In this document: positions 1-7,628 of the stretch, one piece after another
How positions within the stretch are numbered: position 1 is the first letter of the stretch
Layout of the letters: every line of letters starts with the position of its first letter
Notes under the pieces: model-generated
Database searches by the model: none
The model's input: only the letters and a program-made list of their open reading frames with translations
Told to the model about the DNA's origin: nothing
Made by a program: the position numbers and the translations under genes
DNA from: Haloplanus sp. GDY1
Lineage (GTDB): Archaea > Halobacteriota > Halobacteria > Halobacteriales > Haloferacaceae
Reading direction: 5' to 3'
NCBI RefSeq assembly: GCF_023703775.1
Contig: NZ_CP098514.1
Coordinates: 1,612,001-1,676,000, forward strand
DNA: 64,000 bases

Positions 1-1317
1 GGCCTGGGCGGCGTTCGCACGGCGCTGTTTCTCGAACCGCCGACCGAGTCGGAGCTGACGGGGCGGTTCGCGGATCTGGACGCGGTCGGCGTCGCCGGCC
101 GCAGTCGGTCGATGTCCCCCGACGAGATGGACGAGGTACTCCCCGAACACTTCGAGCGGCTGCTCGACCTCGATCCGGCCTTCGTCCAGTACAAGGTCTG
201 CTCGACGTTCGACTCCGCGCCCGACGTCGGCAGCATCGGCCACGCGATCGACGTCGGGCAGGACGTGTTCGACTCCCCGTTCGTCCCCGTGGTGGTCGGC
301 GTCCCCGCGCTGGAGCGGTACGTCGTCTTCGGACACCTGTTCGCGACGGTCGGCGACCGGACCTACCGGATCGACCGCCATCCGACGATGAGCGACCACC
401 CGGTGACGCCCATGACCGAGAGCGACCTCTGTCGACACCTGGGCGAGCAGACCGACCGGCCGACGGATCGCTTCGACGTGCTCGCCCTGGAGGGGGACGG
501 CGTCGACGCCGAGTTCGCCCGCCTCCTGGCGTCGGATCCGGAGATCGTCCTGTTCGACACGCTCGACGGATCGCACCTGCGGGAGGCCGGGCGTCTGCTG
601 TGGTCGCGGGCGCTCGAACTCGCGGACGGCCCGCTCTTCGCGGTCGGCTCCTCCGGACTCGGATACGCGCTGACGGCGTACTGGGCCGATACGGGGGCGG
701 TGTCGCCGCCCGAGTCGGTGCCGACGGCCGACCCCGTCGACCGCATCGCCGTCATGTCCGGGAGCGCGTCGCCGGAGACGGCCGCGCAGATCGACGCCGC
801 CCTCGAACGCGACGACTTCACGGGGATCAGGCTCGACACCCCGTCGCTCGTGGTCCCGGCGGAGGCGGCCGCGGAGCGCGACCGGGTCGTCGAGGCGGCG
901 ACCGAGGCGATCGGCGCCGGCGACAGCGTCGTCATGTACGCCGCCCGGGGACCGGACGACCCGGCCATCGAGCGGACCCGGGCGGCCGCCGAGGCGGCGG
1001 GGGTCGACGACGTCGGCGGGCGCCTCGGCCGGGAGCAGGGGACGATCCTCGAGACCGTCCTCAGGGAGACCGACCTCTCGCGGGTCTGCATCGCCGGCGG
1101 CGACACCAGCGGCTACGTCGCGCCGGCGCTCGACGTCTACGCCCTCGAGTTCCACAGCCCCATCGCTCCCGGGTGTCCGCTCTGTCTCGCGAGTTCGTCC
1201 GACGAGGAGTTCGACCGACTGGAGCTAGCGCTCAAGGGTGGACAGACGGGCGGTGAGCGATACTTCGAGCGCGTGCGCCGGGGATCGTCGGAGTACTGGC
1301 CCGATAGCAGCGATTGA
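1..1317 (+). CDS. Four-carbon acid-sugar kinase family protein (DUF1537), 5' partial
   Basis: The reading frame is open from the first base, so the gene begins upstream of the window; 438 residues are visible. The family (OtnK/DtnK type) phosphorylates four-carbon sugar acids such as threonate or erythronate with ATP. Visible signatures are the N-terminal-domain stretch ending in LFLEPP, the C-terminal nucleotide-binding motif SGSASPETAAQ and a GGDTSGY glycine loop, followed by SPIAPGCPLC near the end. An internal ATG at 112 is not the start, because the conserved family sequence continues upstream of it. It faces a convergent UspA gene, with a strong inverted repeat between them. It lies near a LtnD-like dehydrogenase family member, which fits sugar-acid catabolism; the exact substrate is not determinable. 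Confidence 0.85.
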   Translation, partial: GLGGVRTALFLEPPTESELTGRFADLDAVGVAGRSRSMSPDEMDEVLPEHFERLLDLDPAFVQYKVCSTFDSAPDVGSIGHAIDVGQDVFDSPFVPVVVGVPALERYVVFGHLFATVGDRTYRIDRHPTMSDHPVTPMTESDLCRHLGEQTDRPTDRFDVLALEGDGVDAEFARLLASDPEIVLFDTLDGSHLREAGRLLWSRALELADGPLFAVGSSGLGYALTAYWADTGAVSPPESVPTADPVDRIAVMSGSASPETAAQIDAALERDDFTGIRLDTPSLVVPAEAAAERDRVVEAATEAIGAGDSVVMYAARGPDDPAIERTRAAAEAAGVDDVGGRLGREQGTILETVLRETDLSRVCIAGGDTSGYVAPALDVYALEFHSPIAPGCPLCLASSSDEEFDRLELALKGGQTGGERYFERVRRGSSEYWPDSSD

Positions 1318-1378
1318 ACGTCACTGCACGGCAGATCGCAGTGCGGCGTCCGATCCGCCGTGTGAACCGTTCAATCGC
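1310..1378. terminator. Nested inverted repeat between convergent genes, probable bidirectional terminator
   Basis: An 11-bp perfect inverted repeat (GCGATTGAACG at 1310-1320, CGTTCAATCGC at 1368-1378) encloses two further hairpins: CACTGC/GCAGTG (1322-1327/1338-1343) and CGGCG/CGCCG (1344-1348/1356-1360). The fold is therefore a three-way junction. The kinase stop codon lies inside the outer stem, and the UspA stop begins 3 bases past it. Confidence 0.55.
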
Positions 1379-1380
1379 GA

Positions 1381-1833
1381 CTAGTCCTCGGGCATGACGA
1401 CCGTCACCGGACGGTCGGCCTGCAGGAGGATGGACTGGGTCGTGCTCCCGAAGATGGCCTTCCCGACCGGCGACTGCTTCCGGCCGCCGATGACGAGGTA
1501 CTCCGAGTCGACGTCCTCGGCGTACTGGAGGATCTCCTTGGCGGCCGTCCCGACGCGGCCGGCCGTCTCGACGCCCTCGAGCGACCCCAGCGCCGCCTCG
1601 GCGACGGAAGCGGCCACCTCCGCGGCGTCCTCCTCGCCGTCTTCGAGGGTGTAGGTCGCGTCAGTCGTCGGCTGGTTCGAGATGTTGGACTGACGCTCCT
1701 CGAACAGGTCCTGGGGGAGGACGTGGAGCACCACCAGTCCGGTGTCGTACTTGTCCGCGAGGTCCTTCGCGACCGTCAGCGTCTCGGTACTGTCGCCGTC
1801 GTCGGCGTCGTCGACGGCTGCTACGATGGGCAT
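1381..1833 (-). CDS. Universal stress protein, UspA family
   Basis: 150 residues, one Usp domain of usual size. The N-terminus MPIVAAVDD is typical. The C-terminal ATP-binding pattern (G-x2-G-x9-G-S/T) is present as GGRKQSPVGKAIFGSTTQS, so it is probably an ATP-binding type. Such proteins are cytosolic dimers that modulate stress responses and are very numerous in haloarchaea. It is transcribed towards the upstream kinase and away from the CitE-like gene, with no operon partner. Client or signal is unknown. Confidence 0.9.
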   Translation of the reverse strand: MPIVAAVDDADDGDSTETLTVAKDLADKYDTGLVVLHVLPQDLFEERQSNISNQPTTDATYTLEDGEEDAAEVAASVAEAALGSLEGVETAGRVGTAAKEILQYAEDVDSEYLVIGGRKQSPVGKAIFGSTTQSILLQADRPVTVVMPED

Positions 1834-1962
1834 ACGCGGATCCTTTCAGAGCATCGAATAATAAACTTGCCGTCGGACCCAGCGGATGGGAACTGACGTG
1901 CCGAATCGCCGCCGACGCGGCCCCAGACCCCCTCGGAGCCACCCGCCCGCACGGACGGTAGC

Positions 1963-1972
1963 TTTTTTCGGC
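1963..1972 (+). promoter_or_regulatory. TATA-like element of the CitE-like gene
   Basis: AGCTTTTTTC is centred about 25 bases before the ATG at 1993, the spacing expected for a leaderless haloarchaeal transcript. Confidence 0.4.
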
Positions 1973-1992
1973 GACCCGCGGTACGTCACTCC

Positions 1993-2862
1993 ATGCCATT
2001 CCGAGCGACCGATCGCAGTTACGTCTTCGTCCCCGGCAACGACCGCGACGCCGTCGCCACGGCGCGGGCAACCGACGCCGACGCGTTGATCCTGGACCTG
2101 GAGGACGGCGTGGGGGAGGAGGGGAAGGCGGACGCCCGGCGCGTGACGCAGCGAGTCCTCGCCGACGCCGACGAGGCCGACGCGACACACGTCGTCCGGA
2201 TCAACGGGCCGGAGACCGAGTGGGGGGCGGCCGACCTCGACGCCCTGCTGGACGCGGAGCGGCCGCCGGACGCGGTGATGCTCCCGAACGTCCGGGGTCC
2301 CGCCGACGTCGAGCGGGTCGCCGACCGCGTCGCGGACGTCGAGGCCGTCGGGGGCGTCGTCCCGCTGATCGAGCGGCCGGAAGCCGTCTTCGCGGCCGAG
2401 GCCATCGCCACCGCGAGCCCGGGAGTCGTGGCCGTCGCGTTCGGTCACGGCGACTTCGAGTACCACCTCGGGACGCTCGCGGCGGCGGCGGAGACGGACC
2501 TCTCGCTCCCGCGGATGCGGGTCTCGATGGCCGCGAGCGTCGCCGGCGTTCCCGCCATCGACACGCCACACGTCGCCCGCGACGACCCGGAGGGCCTGCG
2601 TCGGTCGGCGGCGGACGCGAAGCGACGCGGCTTCGACGGGAAGATGACCTTCCTCCACGACCAGATCGGCGCGATCAACGAGGCGTTCTCGCCCTCGGCC
2701 GAGGCGGTCGAGCGGTCCCGGCGGATCGTCGCCGCCTTCGAGGCGGCGGACGACGCGGAGGGCGTCCGCTACGTCGACGGGGAGTTCGTCGACAAGCCCG
2801 TCGTGGACGCCCACCGGGAGCGCCTCGACCGGGCCGAGACGCTGGGAGCGTCGACCCGATGA
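1993..2862 (+). CDS. HpcH/HpaI aldolase / citrate lyase beta (CitE)-like protein
   Basis: 289 residues, a CitE-type TIM barrel. The family cleaves or hydrolyses C-C or thioester bonds of malyl-CoA, citramalyl-CoA or related acids with Mg2+. Diagnostic segments are VFVPGND at the N-terminus, LDLEDGV (metal and substrate site), RINGPET, LPNVRG and GHGDFEYHLG. The stop overlaps the next gene's ATG (ATGA), so it is translationally coupled to the asparaginase. Malyl-CoA thioesterase, citramalyl-CoA lyase or another 3-hydroxyacyl lyase are all possible; the sequence does not decide. Confidence 0.85.
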   Translation: MPFRATDRSYVFVPGNDRDAVATARATDADALILDLEDGVGEEGKADARRVTQRVLADADEADATHVVRINGPETEWGAADLDALLDAERPPDAVMLPNVRGPADVERVADRVADVEAVGGVVPLIERPEAVFAAEAIATASPGVVAVAFGHGDFEYHLGTLAAAAETDLSLPRMRVSMAASVAGVPAIDTPHVARDDPEGLRRSAADAKRRGFDGKMTFLHDQIGAINEAFSPSAEAVERSRRIVAAFEAADDAEGVRYVDGEFVDKPVVDAHRERLDRAETLGASTR

Positions 2863-3806
2863 GGGTCACGCTCCTCGCGACGGGCGGCACCATCGCGTCG
2901 ACGGGCGACGGCGACGGGGCGACGCCGGACCTCGACGCGGCGGCGCTCGGGCGGCGCGTCCCCGCCGTCGACGACGTCGACGTCGCGGTCGAGACGTTCT
3001 CGACCGTCCCGAGCCCGCACGTGACGGTCGAGGACATGTGGCGGCTGACCGAGCGGATCCGCGACCTCGAAGGTGGGACCGACGCCGTCGTGGTGACTCA
3101 CGGGACGGACACCCTCGAAGAGACGGCCTACTTCCTCGAACTGTGTTACGACGGACCGCTCCCGGTGGCGATCACGGGCGCGATGCGGGCCGCCTCGGGG
3201 CCGAGTCCGGACGGGCCGATGAACCTCGAAGCGGCCGTGCGGGCGGTCACGAGCGAGGGGGCGCGGGCGGGACGGGTCGTCGTCGCGTTCGCCGGCCACC
3301 TCTACGCCGCCCGCGACGCGGTCAAGACGCACACGACGGCCGTCGACGCGTTCTCGGCGCCGGAGTTCGGGCCGCTCGGGACCGTCGACCCGGACGACGT
3401 CACGTGGGGACGCCGGGAGACCGACGAGGAGACGTACGCCCCCGATCCGTCGGCCCTCTCGAACGACGTCCTCGGGGTGACGGTGACGGCGGACCTGCCG
3501 CCGGACCACGTCGCCCACGGCGTCGACAGCGACGCCGTCTGCCTGGCGTCGCTGGGTGCCGGGCACGTGCCGCCGGACGTCGTGCCGGCCATCGCGGCGG
3601 TCAGGGAGGCGGGCGTCCCCGTCGTCGTCACCTCGCGGTGCGGGGTGGGGCGACTCGCCCGCGACGCCTACGACTACCCCGGCAGCGAGCAGTTCATCGA
3701 CGACCTGGACTGTCACGTGACGGGGTTGCCGCTCCAGAAGGCACGGATCAAGACGGTCGTCGCGACGGCCGCGGACGCGCTCGACGACGCGTTCGAGCGT
3801 CGGTAG
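2859..3806 (+). CDS. Asparaginase (type I/II family)
   Basis: 315 residues. Both catalytic threonine motifs of the asparaginase/glutaminase family are present: ATGGTIAS at the N-terminus and THGTDT around residue 80. Conserved ITGAMR and SPDGPMNL follow. No signal peptide is visible, so it is probably cytosolic. The ATG is shared with the upstream stop (ATGA overlap), fixing the start. Catalysis would release ammonia from asparagine or a related amide. Coupling to a CitE-like lyase is unusual and may mean a substrate other than asparagine. Confidence 0.88.
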   Translation: MRVTLLATGGTIASTGDGDGATPDLDAAALGRRVPAVDDVDVAVETFSTVPSPHVTVEDMWRLTERIRDLEGGTDAVVVTHGTDTLEETAYFLELCYDGPLPVAITGAMRAASGPSPDGPMNLEAAVRAVTSEGARAGRVVVAFAGHLYAARDAVKTHTTAVDAFSAPEFGPLGTVDPDDVTWGRRETDEETYAPDPSALSNDVLGVTVTADLPPDHVAHGVDSDAVCLASLGAGHVPPDVVPAIAAVREAGVPVVVTSRCGVGRLARDAYDYPGSEQFIDDLDCHVTGLPLQKARIKTVVATAADALDDAFERR

Positions 3807-3852
3807 CGGCCGCGAGCGTCGGGACTCTCGGTGAGTGCTGGTCACCACTCAC

Positions 3853-3865
3853 AACCTTTTTGTAC
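3853..3865 (+). promoter_or_regulatory. TATA-like element of the NAD-binding dehydrogenase gene
   Basis: AACCTTTTTGTAC lies about 30 bases before the ATG at 3892 and supports that start over an upstream in-frame ATG at 3835. Confidence 0.4.
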
Positions 3866-3891
3866 TGGTTAGCTGTGCATCAGCATGCACG

Positions 3892-4848
3892 ATGTCAATC
3901 GGAGTCATTGGACTCGGCAAGGTAGGGAGAGGTATCGCCAAGAATCTCGTCGCGGCGGACTACGACGTCGTCGGCTTCGACCTCGACGAGGACGCCTGCG
4001 AGCAGGCGAGCGAACACGGCGTCGACATCGCCGAGAACAACCCGGAGGTGGCGCGGCGCTCGTCGACGATCATCCTGTCGCTGCCCCACCCCGACGCGAG
4101 TCAGGCCGCCATCGAGGCCATCGTCGAACACGGCGAGTCGGGCACCGACGTGTTCGACACGAGCACGCTCTCGGCGCTCCGGGCGCGCGAACTCGCTGAC
4201 CTCGCGAACGAGGGCGGCGTCCACTACTTCGACTGTCCGATCACGGGCGGCGAAGTCGGGGCACAGGCCGGCGAACTCACCATCATGGCCGGCGGCGATC
4301 CGGACCGCATCCAGGCGAACGCCGAGGTGCTCTCGGTCATCGCGAAGGACGTCTACCACATCGGCGAGGTGGGTGACGCGCAGTTCGTGAAGCTCATCCA
4401 CAACCACGTCGGCCAGACGACGCTCGTCATCTTCATCGAGGGGCTGTTGCTCGCCGACGAGTTCGGCGTCGACCCGACCGTCCTCTACCGGACGCTGCGC
4501 CACTACACGCAGATCTACGACGACAAGCTGGACAGCTTCTTCTCGAACAACTTCGACGAGGAGTTCGACGAGCACTTCAAACCCGAGGGCGAGACGGGCA
4601 TCTTCCGGAACCGGTTCAACCTCGACGTCGCCCACAAGGACCTGGTCGAACTGAAGGACCTCGCCGACAAGTACGAGACGTACCTCCCGCTGGGCAACTT
4701 CGTCGAGCAGTTCCACCGCGAGGGGATGAACGCGGGCTACGGCGACAAGCCGCACCCGCTCCTGCTCGAGTACTTCGAGGAGAACTTCGACACGGAGATC
4801 GAAACGACGGCGGAAGGCCGCGAGAAGAGCCTCGGCAAGATCGTCTGA
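3892..4848 (+). CDS. NAD(P)-dependent beta-hydroxyacid dehydrogenase (3-hydroxyisobutyrate dehydrogenase family)
   Basis: 318 residues. The start at MSIGVIGLG puts the dinucleotide-binding GLGKVGRG directly at the N-terminus. The family substrate motif appears as GGEVGAQAGELTIMAGG and the catalytic lysine region as VKLIHNH. Members oxidise 3-hydroxyisobutyrate, tartronate, threonate (LtnD) or related hydroxy acids. Proximity to a four-carbon acid-sugar kinase and UxaA proteins makes a sugar-acid or hydroxy-acid substrate likely. It is followed after 101 bases by the UxaA cassette, which has its own TATA-like element. Confidence 0.85.
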   Translation: MSIGVIGLGKVGRGIAKNLVAADYDVVGFDLDEDACEQASEHGVDIAENNPEVARRSSTIILSLPHPDASQAAIEAIVEHGESGTDVFDTSTLSALRARELADLANEGGVHYFDCPITGGEVGAQAGELTIMAGGDPDRIQANAEVLSVIAKDVYHIGEVGDAQFVKLIHNHVGQTTLVIFIEGLLLADEFGVDPTVLYRTLRHYTQIYDDKLDSFFSNNFDEEFDEHFKPEGETGIFRNRFNLDVAHKDLVELKDLADKYETYLPLGNFVEQFHREGMNAGYGDKPHPLLLEYFEENFDTEIETTAEGREKSLGKIV

Positions 4849-4915
4849 GCCGCGACTCACGATCCGCTGGTCCCGTCCGACCGCTCCACGCGGCGGTCGA
4901 GACCGCTCCGGTGAA

Positions 4916-4925
4916 ACACTTAACT
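4916..4925 (+). promoter_or_regulatory. TATA-like element of the UxaA cassette
   Basis: ACACTTAACT is centred about 29 bases upstream of the ATG at 4950, supporting that start for the first large subunit. Confidence 0.4.
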
Positions 4926-4949
4926 CCCGAGCCTCGCTACTCGGCGGCA

Positions 4950-6140
4950 ATGGGAGAGACCTTCTCCGGCTTCAGACGAACCGACGGTCGAATCGGCGTC
5001 CGCAATCACGTCGCGATCATCCCGACGTCCGTCTCGGTCAGTTCCATCGCGAGCAAGGTGGCCGACGAGGCGGGCGAGTGGGCGCGCGCGACACCCCACC
5101 AGATGGGGACGTCCCAGCCCGACCGGACCCGGGAGCAGACCCGGCGAACCCTGGCTGGGATCGGACGGAACCCGAACGTCGGCGGTGCGCTCGTCGTCGA
5201 ACTCGGCACCGAGGACATCGACGCCGAGGGGCTGGCCGACGACATCGCGCGGGTCGACACCCCGGTCAGCACGCTCACCGTCCGCGAGGTCGGCGGGACG
5301 CGGGCGGCGCTCGACGAGGGCGTGAGCCTCGCGACGGCCCTCTACGACGAGGCGAAGGAGGCCCGCCGCGAGGAGGCGGACGTGAGCGAACTCGTCTTCG
5401 GCGTCGAGTGCGGGGGGAGCGACGCGACCAGCGGCATCGCGGCGAACCCGGCGGTCGGCCACGCCTGTGATCGCCTCGTCGAGGCCGGCGGGACGGCCTC
5501 GTTCAGCGAGACGCCGGAGTTCATCGGCGCCGAACACACGCTGGCCGAGCGCTGCACCGACGAGGAGACGCGCCGCCGACTGCTCGACCGGGTCGACCAG
5601 CGGGAGAGTCAGGCCGAACTCATGGGCGTCGACCTGCGGGGGGCCCAGCCCACGCCCGGCAACAAGGAGGGCGGCCTCACGACCATCGAGGAGAAGAGCC
5701 TCGGCGCCATCGTGAAGGGCGGCACCACCCCCGTCGAGGGGATGGTCGACTACGCCGAGCGCCTCCCGACGGGCGCCGGCCTCGTCCTGATGGACACGCC
5801 GGGGTACGACGTCGAGAGCGTGGTGGGGAAGGTGGCCGGCGGCGCACAGGTCGTCGCCTTCACCACCGGCCGCGGCAGCACGACCGGCAACCCCATCGCG
5901 CCCGTCATCAAGGTGACCGGCAACCCGAAGACCTGGGAGAAGATGTCGAGCAACATCGACGTGAACGCCAGCACCGTCGTCGACGGGCGGCCGATTTCGG
6001 AGGCCGGCGACCGCGTCTACGAGACGCTCGTCGCGGTGGCGAACGGCCGACGGACGGCCGCCGAGCAGCGACGCCTCGAGGAGTTCGCGATCAACGAGAT
6101 CCAGCCCAACGAACTCGCGTCCGCGGAGGTGGACGTATGA
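4950..6140 (+). CDS. UxaA family hydro-lyase, large subunit (first copy)
   Basis: 396 residues. This is the catalytic C-terminal region of the altronate/galactarate dehydratase family, also used by the (R)-sulfolactate sulfo-lyase SuyB. Family segments seen are FRRTDGRIGVRNHV, FGVECGGSDATSG, TPGNKEGGLTTIEEKSLG, MDTPGYD and FTTGRGSTTGNPIAPVIKVTGN. An in-frame ATG at 4911 is rejected because MGETFSGFRR matches the expected N-terminus and has a TATA-like element. Its stop overlaps the small subunit (ATGA). Substrate may be a sugar acid or sulfolactate-like acid. Confidence 0.88.
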   Translation: MGETFSGFRRTDGRIGVRNHVAIIPTSVSVSSIASKVADEAGEWARATPHQMGTSQPDRTREQTRRTLAGIGRNPNVGGALVVELGTEDIDAEGLADDIARVDTPVSTLTVREVGGTRAALDEGVSLATALYDEAKEARREEADVSELVFGVECGGSDATSGIAANPAVGHACDRLVEAGGTASFSETPEFIGAEHTLAERCTDEETRRRLLDRVDQRESQAELMGVDLRGAQPTPGNKEGGLTTIEEKSLGAIVKGGTTPVEGMVDYAERLPTGAGLVLMDTPGYDVESVVGKVAGGAQVVAFTTGRGSTTGNPIAPVIKVTGNPKTWEKMSSNIDVNASTVVDGRPISEAGDRVYETLVAVANGRRTAAEQRRLEEFAINEIQPNELASAEVDV

Positions 6141-6448
6141 AAGGCGAGAGCATCGACGGCGTCGTCCTGCGGATGGACGACGGCGACGACGTCGCGACGG
6201 CCCTCGAGGACCTCTCGGCCGGCCGGGAACTGACGGTCGACGGCGACACGATCACGCTCGCGGAGGACGTCCCGTTCGGCCACAAGGTCGCCCTCCGGTC
6301 CGTGGAGGCCGGGGCCGAGATCCACAAGTACGGCGAGGTGATCGGTGCCGCGAGTCGGCCCATCGAGCCCGGCGAGTGGGTCCACACGCACAACTGCGAG
6401 AGCACGCGCGGGCGTGGCGACAAGGCGGCCGCGGAGGGATCGGCGTGA
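6137..6448 (+). CDS. UxaA family small subunit (SAF domain)
   Basis: 103 residues matching the small SAF-fold subunit that complements the large UxaA/SuyB subunit. Conserved features are the central DVPFGHKVAL segment and the C-terminal EWVHTHN box ending at the conserved His-Asn. It overlaps the large subunit before it by ATGA and the one after it by GTGA, so all three are translationally coupled. Confidence 0.87.
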   Translation: MKGESIDGVVLRMDDGDDVATALEDLSAGRELTVDGDTITLAEDVPFGHKVALRSVEAGAEIHKYGEVIGAASRPIEPGEWVHTHNCESTRGRGDKAAAEGSA

Positions 6449-7554
6449 GCGACGCCGCGTCCCCCGGAACCGCGGCCGTCGTCCGCGACGACGGGGCGGT
6501 CGGCGTCCGCAACCGAGTGCTCGTCCTCCCGTCGGTGATCTGCTCGCACGTCGTCGCCGAGCGCATCGCCGATCGGGTGCCGGGGGCCGTCGCCACGCCC
6601 CACGACCACGGCTGCGCACAGCTCGGGGCCGACATCGACCAGACAAAGCGGACCTTCTGCAGCCTCGCGACGAACCCGAACGTCGCGGGCACGCTCGTCG
6701 TGGGACTCGGGTGCGAGGGCGTCCAGAGCGACGACGTGGCCGCGGAACTGGACGACCGCGGGGTGCCGGTCCGCGAGGTGGCGATCCAGGACGTCGGCGG
6801 CACCGACGAGTGTATCGACACCGGGGCGACGCTGGCGCGCGAACTCGTCGAGGGGGGGTCGTCGACGCCCTCGGCGGGCGTCTCCCCCGCCGACCTCACC
6901 GTCGGCGTCGTCGTGGGCGCGCCACGGGAGTCGAACACCGAGGTCGCCGAACCGGTCGTGGGCGAGTTCGTCGACGAACTCGTCGACGCCGGCGGGCGGG
7001 CGATCCTCGCGGGCGTCGAGCGGTTCGTCGCCCACCCGGACGAGGCGCGGGCGCGGGCGACCCCCGCGGCGGCGGAGGGGATGGCGACGACCCTGGAGCG
7101 ACACCGCGACCGCCCGGCGAAGGTGCGGCGGCTACAGCGGATGGCCGACGACACCCCCTTCGACGCGCTGACCGGCGCCATCGCCGACCGGCCGGTCGAG
7201 GAGGTCGTCGAGTACGGCGCCGAGGCGACCCTCTCGGAGGGGGTCGCGCTGCTCGACTCGCCGTCGGAGTTCGCCGAGGCGGCGACGGGGCTCGTCGCCG
7301 CCGGGGCGCAACTGATCGTCCACGTCACCGCCGACGGCGTGACGACGGGTCACCCGCTGGCGCCCGTCGTCAAGGTGAGCGGCGACGGGACGACCGTCGA
7401 GGCGCTGCCCGAGGACATCGACGTCGACGCGCGGTCGACCGGCGGCGCGGCCCTCCACGACCGCGTGCTGGCCGTGGCCGAGGGGGAGCGCTGCCGCGCC
7501 GAGGAACACGGCGTGACGGAGTTCGCGATCACCCGCGTCGGCCCGTCGATGTAG
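6445..7554 (+). CDS. UxaA family hydro-lyase, large subunit (second, divergent copy)
   Basis: 369 residues, GTG start sharing GTGA with the small-subunit stop. It is paralogous to the first large subunit: AVGVRNRVLVLPS, HDHGCAQLG, NPNVAGTLVVGLGCEG, LLDSPSEF and TTGHPLAPVVKVSG align in order. The central part has diverged strongly. The conserved ECGGSD of the first copy is replaced by VVGAPRESNTE, and the NKEGGLTTIEEKSLG region has become DRPAKVRRLQ. It may therefore be a structural or regulatory partner, or have a different substrate. The MGPH start at 6376 is rejected because it overlaps the small subunit deeply. Confidence 0.8.
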   Translation: MSDAASPGTAAVVRDDGAVGVRNRVLVLPSVICSHVVAERIADRVPGAVATPHDHGCAQLGADIDQTKRTFCSLATNPNVAGTLVVGLGCEGVQSDDVAAELDDRGVPVREVAIQDVGGTDECIDTGATLARELVEGGSSTPSAGVSPADLTVGVVVGAPRESNTEVAEPVVGEFVDELVDAGGRAILAGVERFVAHPDEARARATPAAAEGMATTLERHRDRPAKVRRLQRMADDTPFDALTGAIADRPVEEVVEYGAEATLSEGVALLDSPSEFAEAATGLVAAGAQLIVHVTADGVTTGHPLAPVVKVSGDGTTVEALPEDIDVDARSTGGAALHDRVLAVAEGERCRAEEHGVTEFAITRVGPSM

Positions 7555-7597
7555 GCCCGCGGCCGTCGCCCGTCCGGCGTGGGCGGTGGTAACACAA

Positions 7598-7606
7598 CAA
7601 CTAAAT
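7598..7606 (+). promoter_or_regulatory. TATA-like element of the acyl-CoA synthetase gene
   Basis: CAACTAAAT lies about 26 bases before the ATG at 7629. Confidence 0.4.
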
Positions 7607-7628
7607 CGCTGTTGGCACACCTGGCTGT

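Noticed and set aside
6376-6444. Upstream ATG start for the second UxaA large subunit
   Set aside because: It would overlap the small-subunit gene by over 70 bases and add residues without family similarity; the GTGA-coupled GTG at 6445 fits better.
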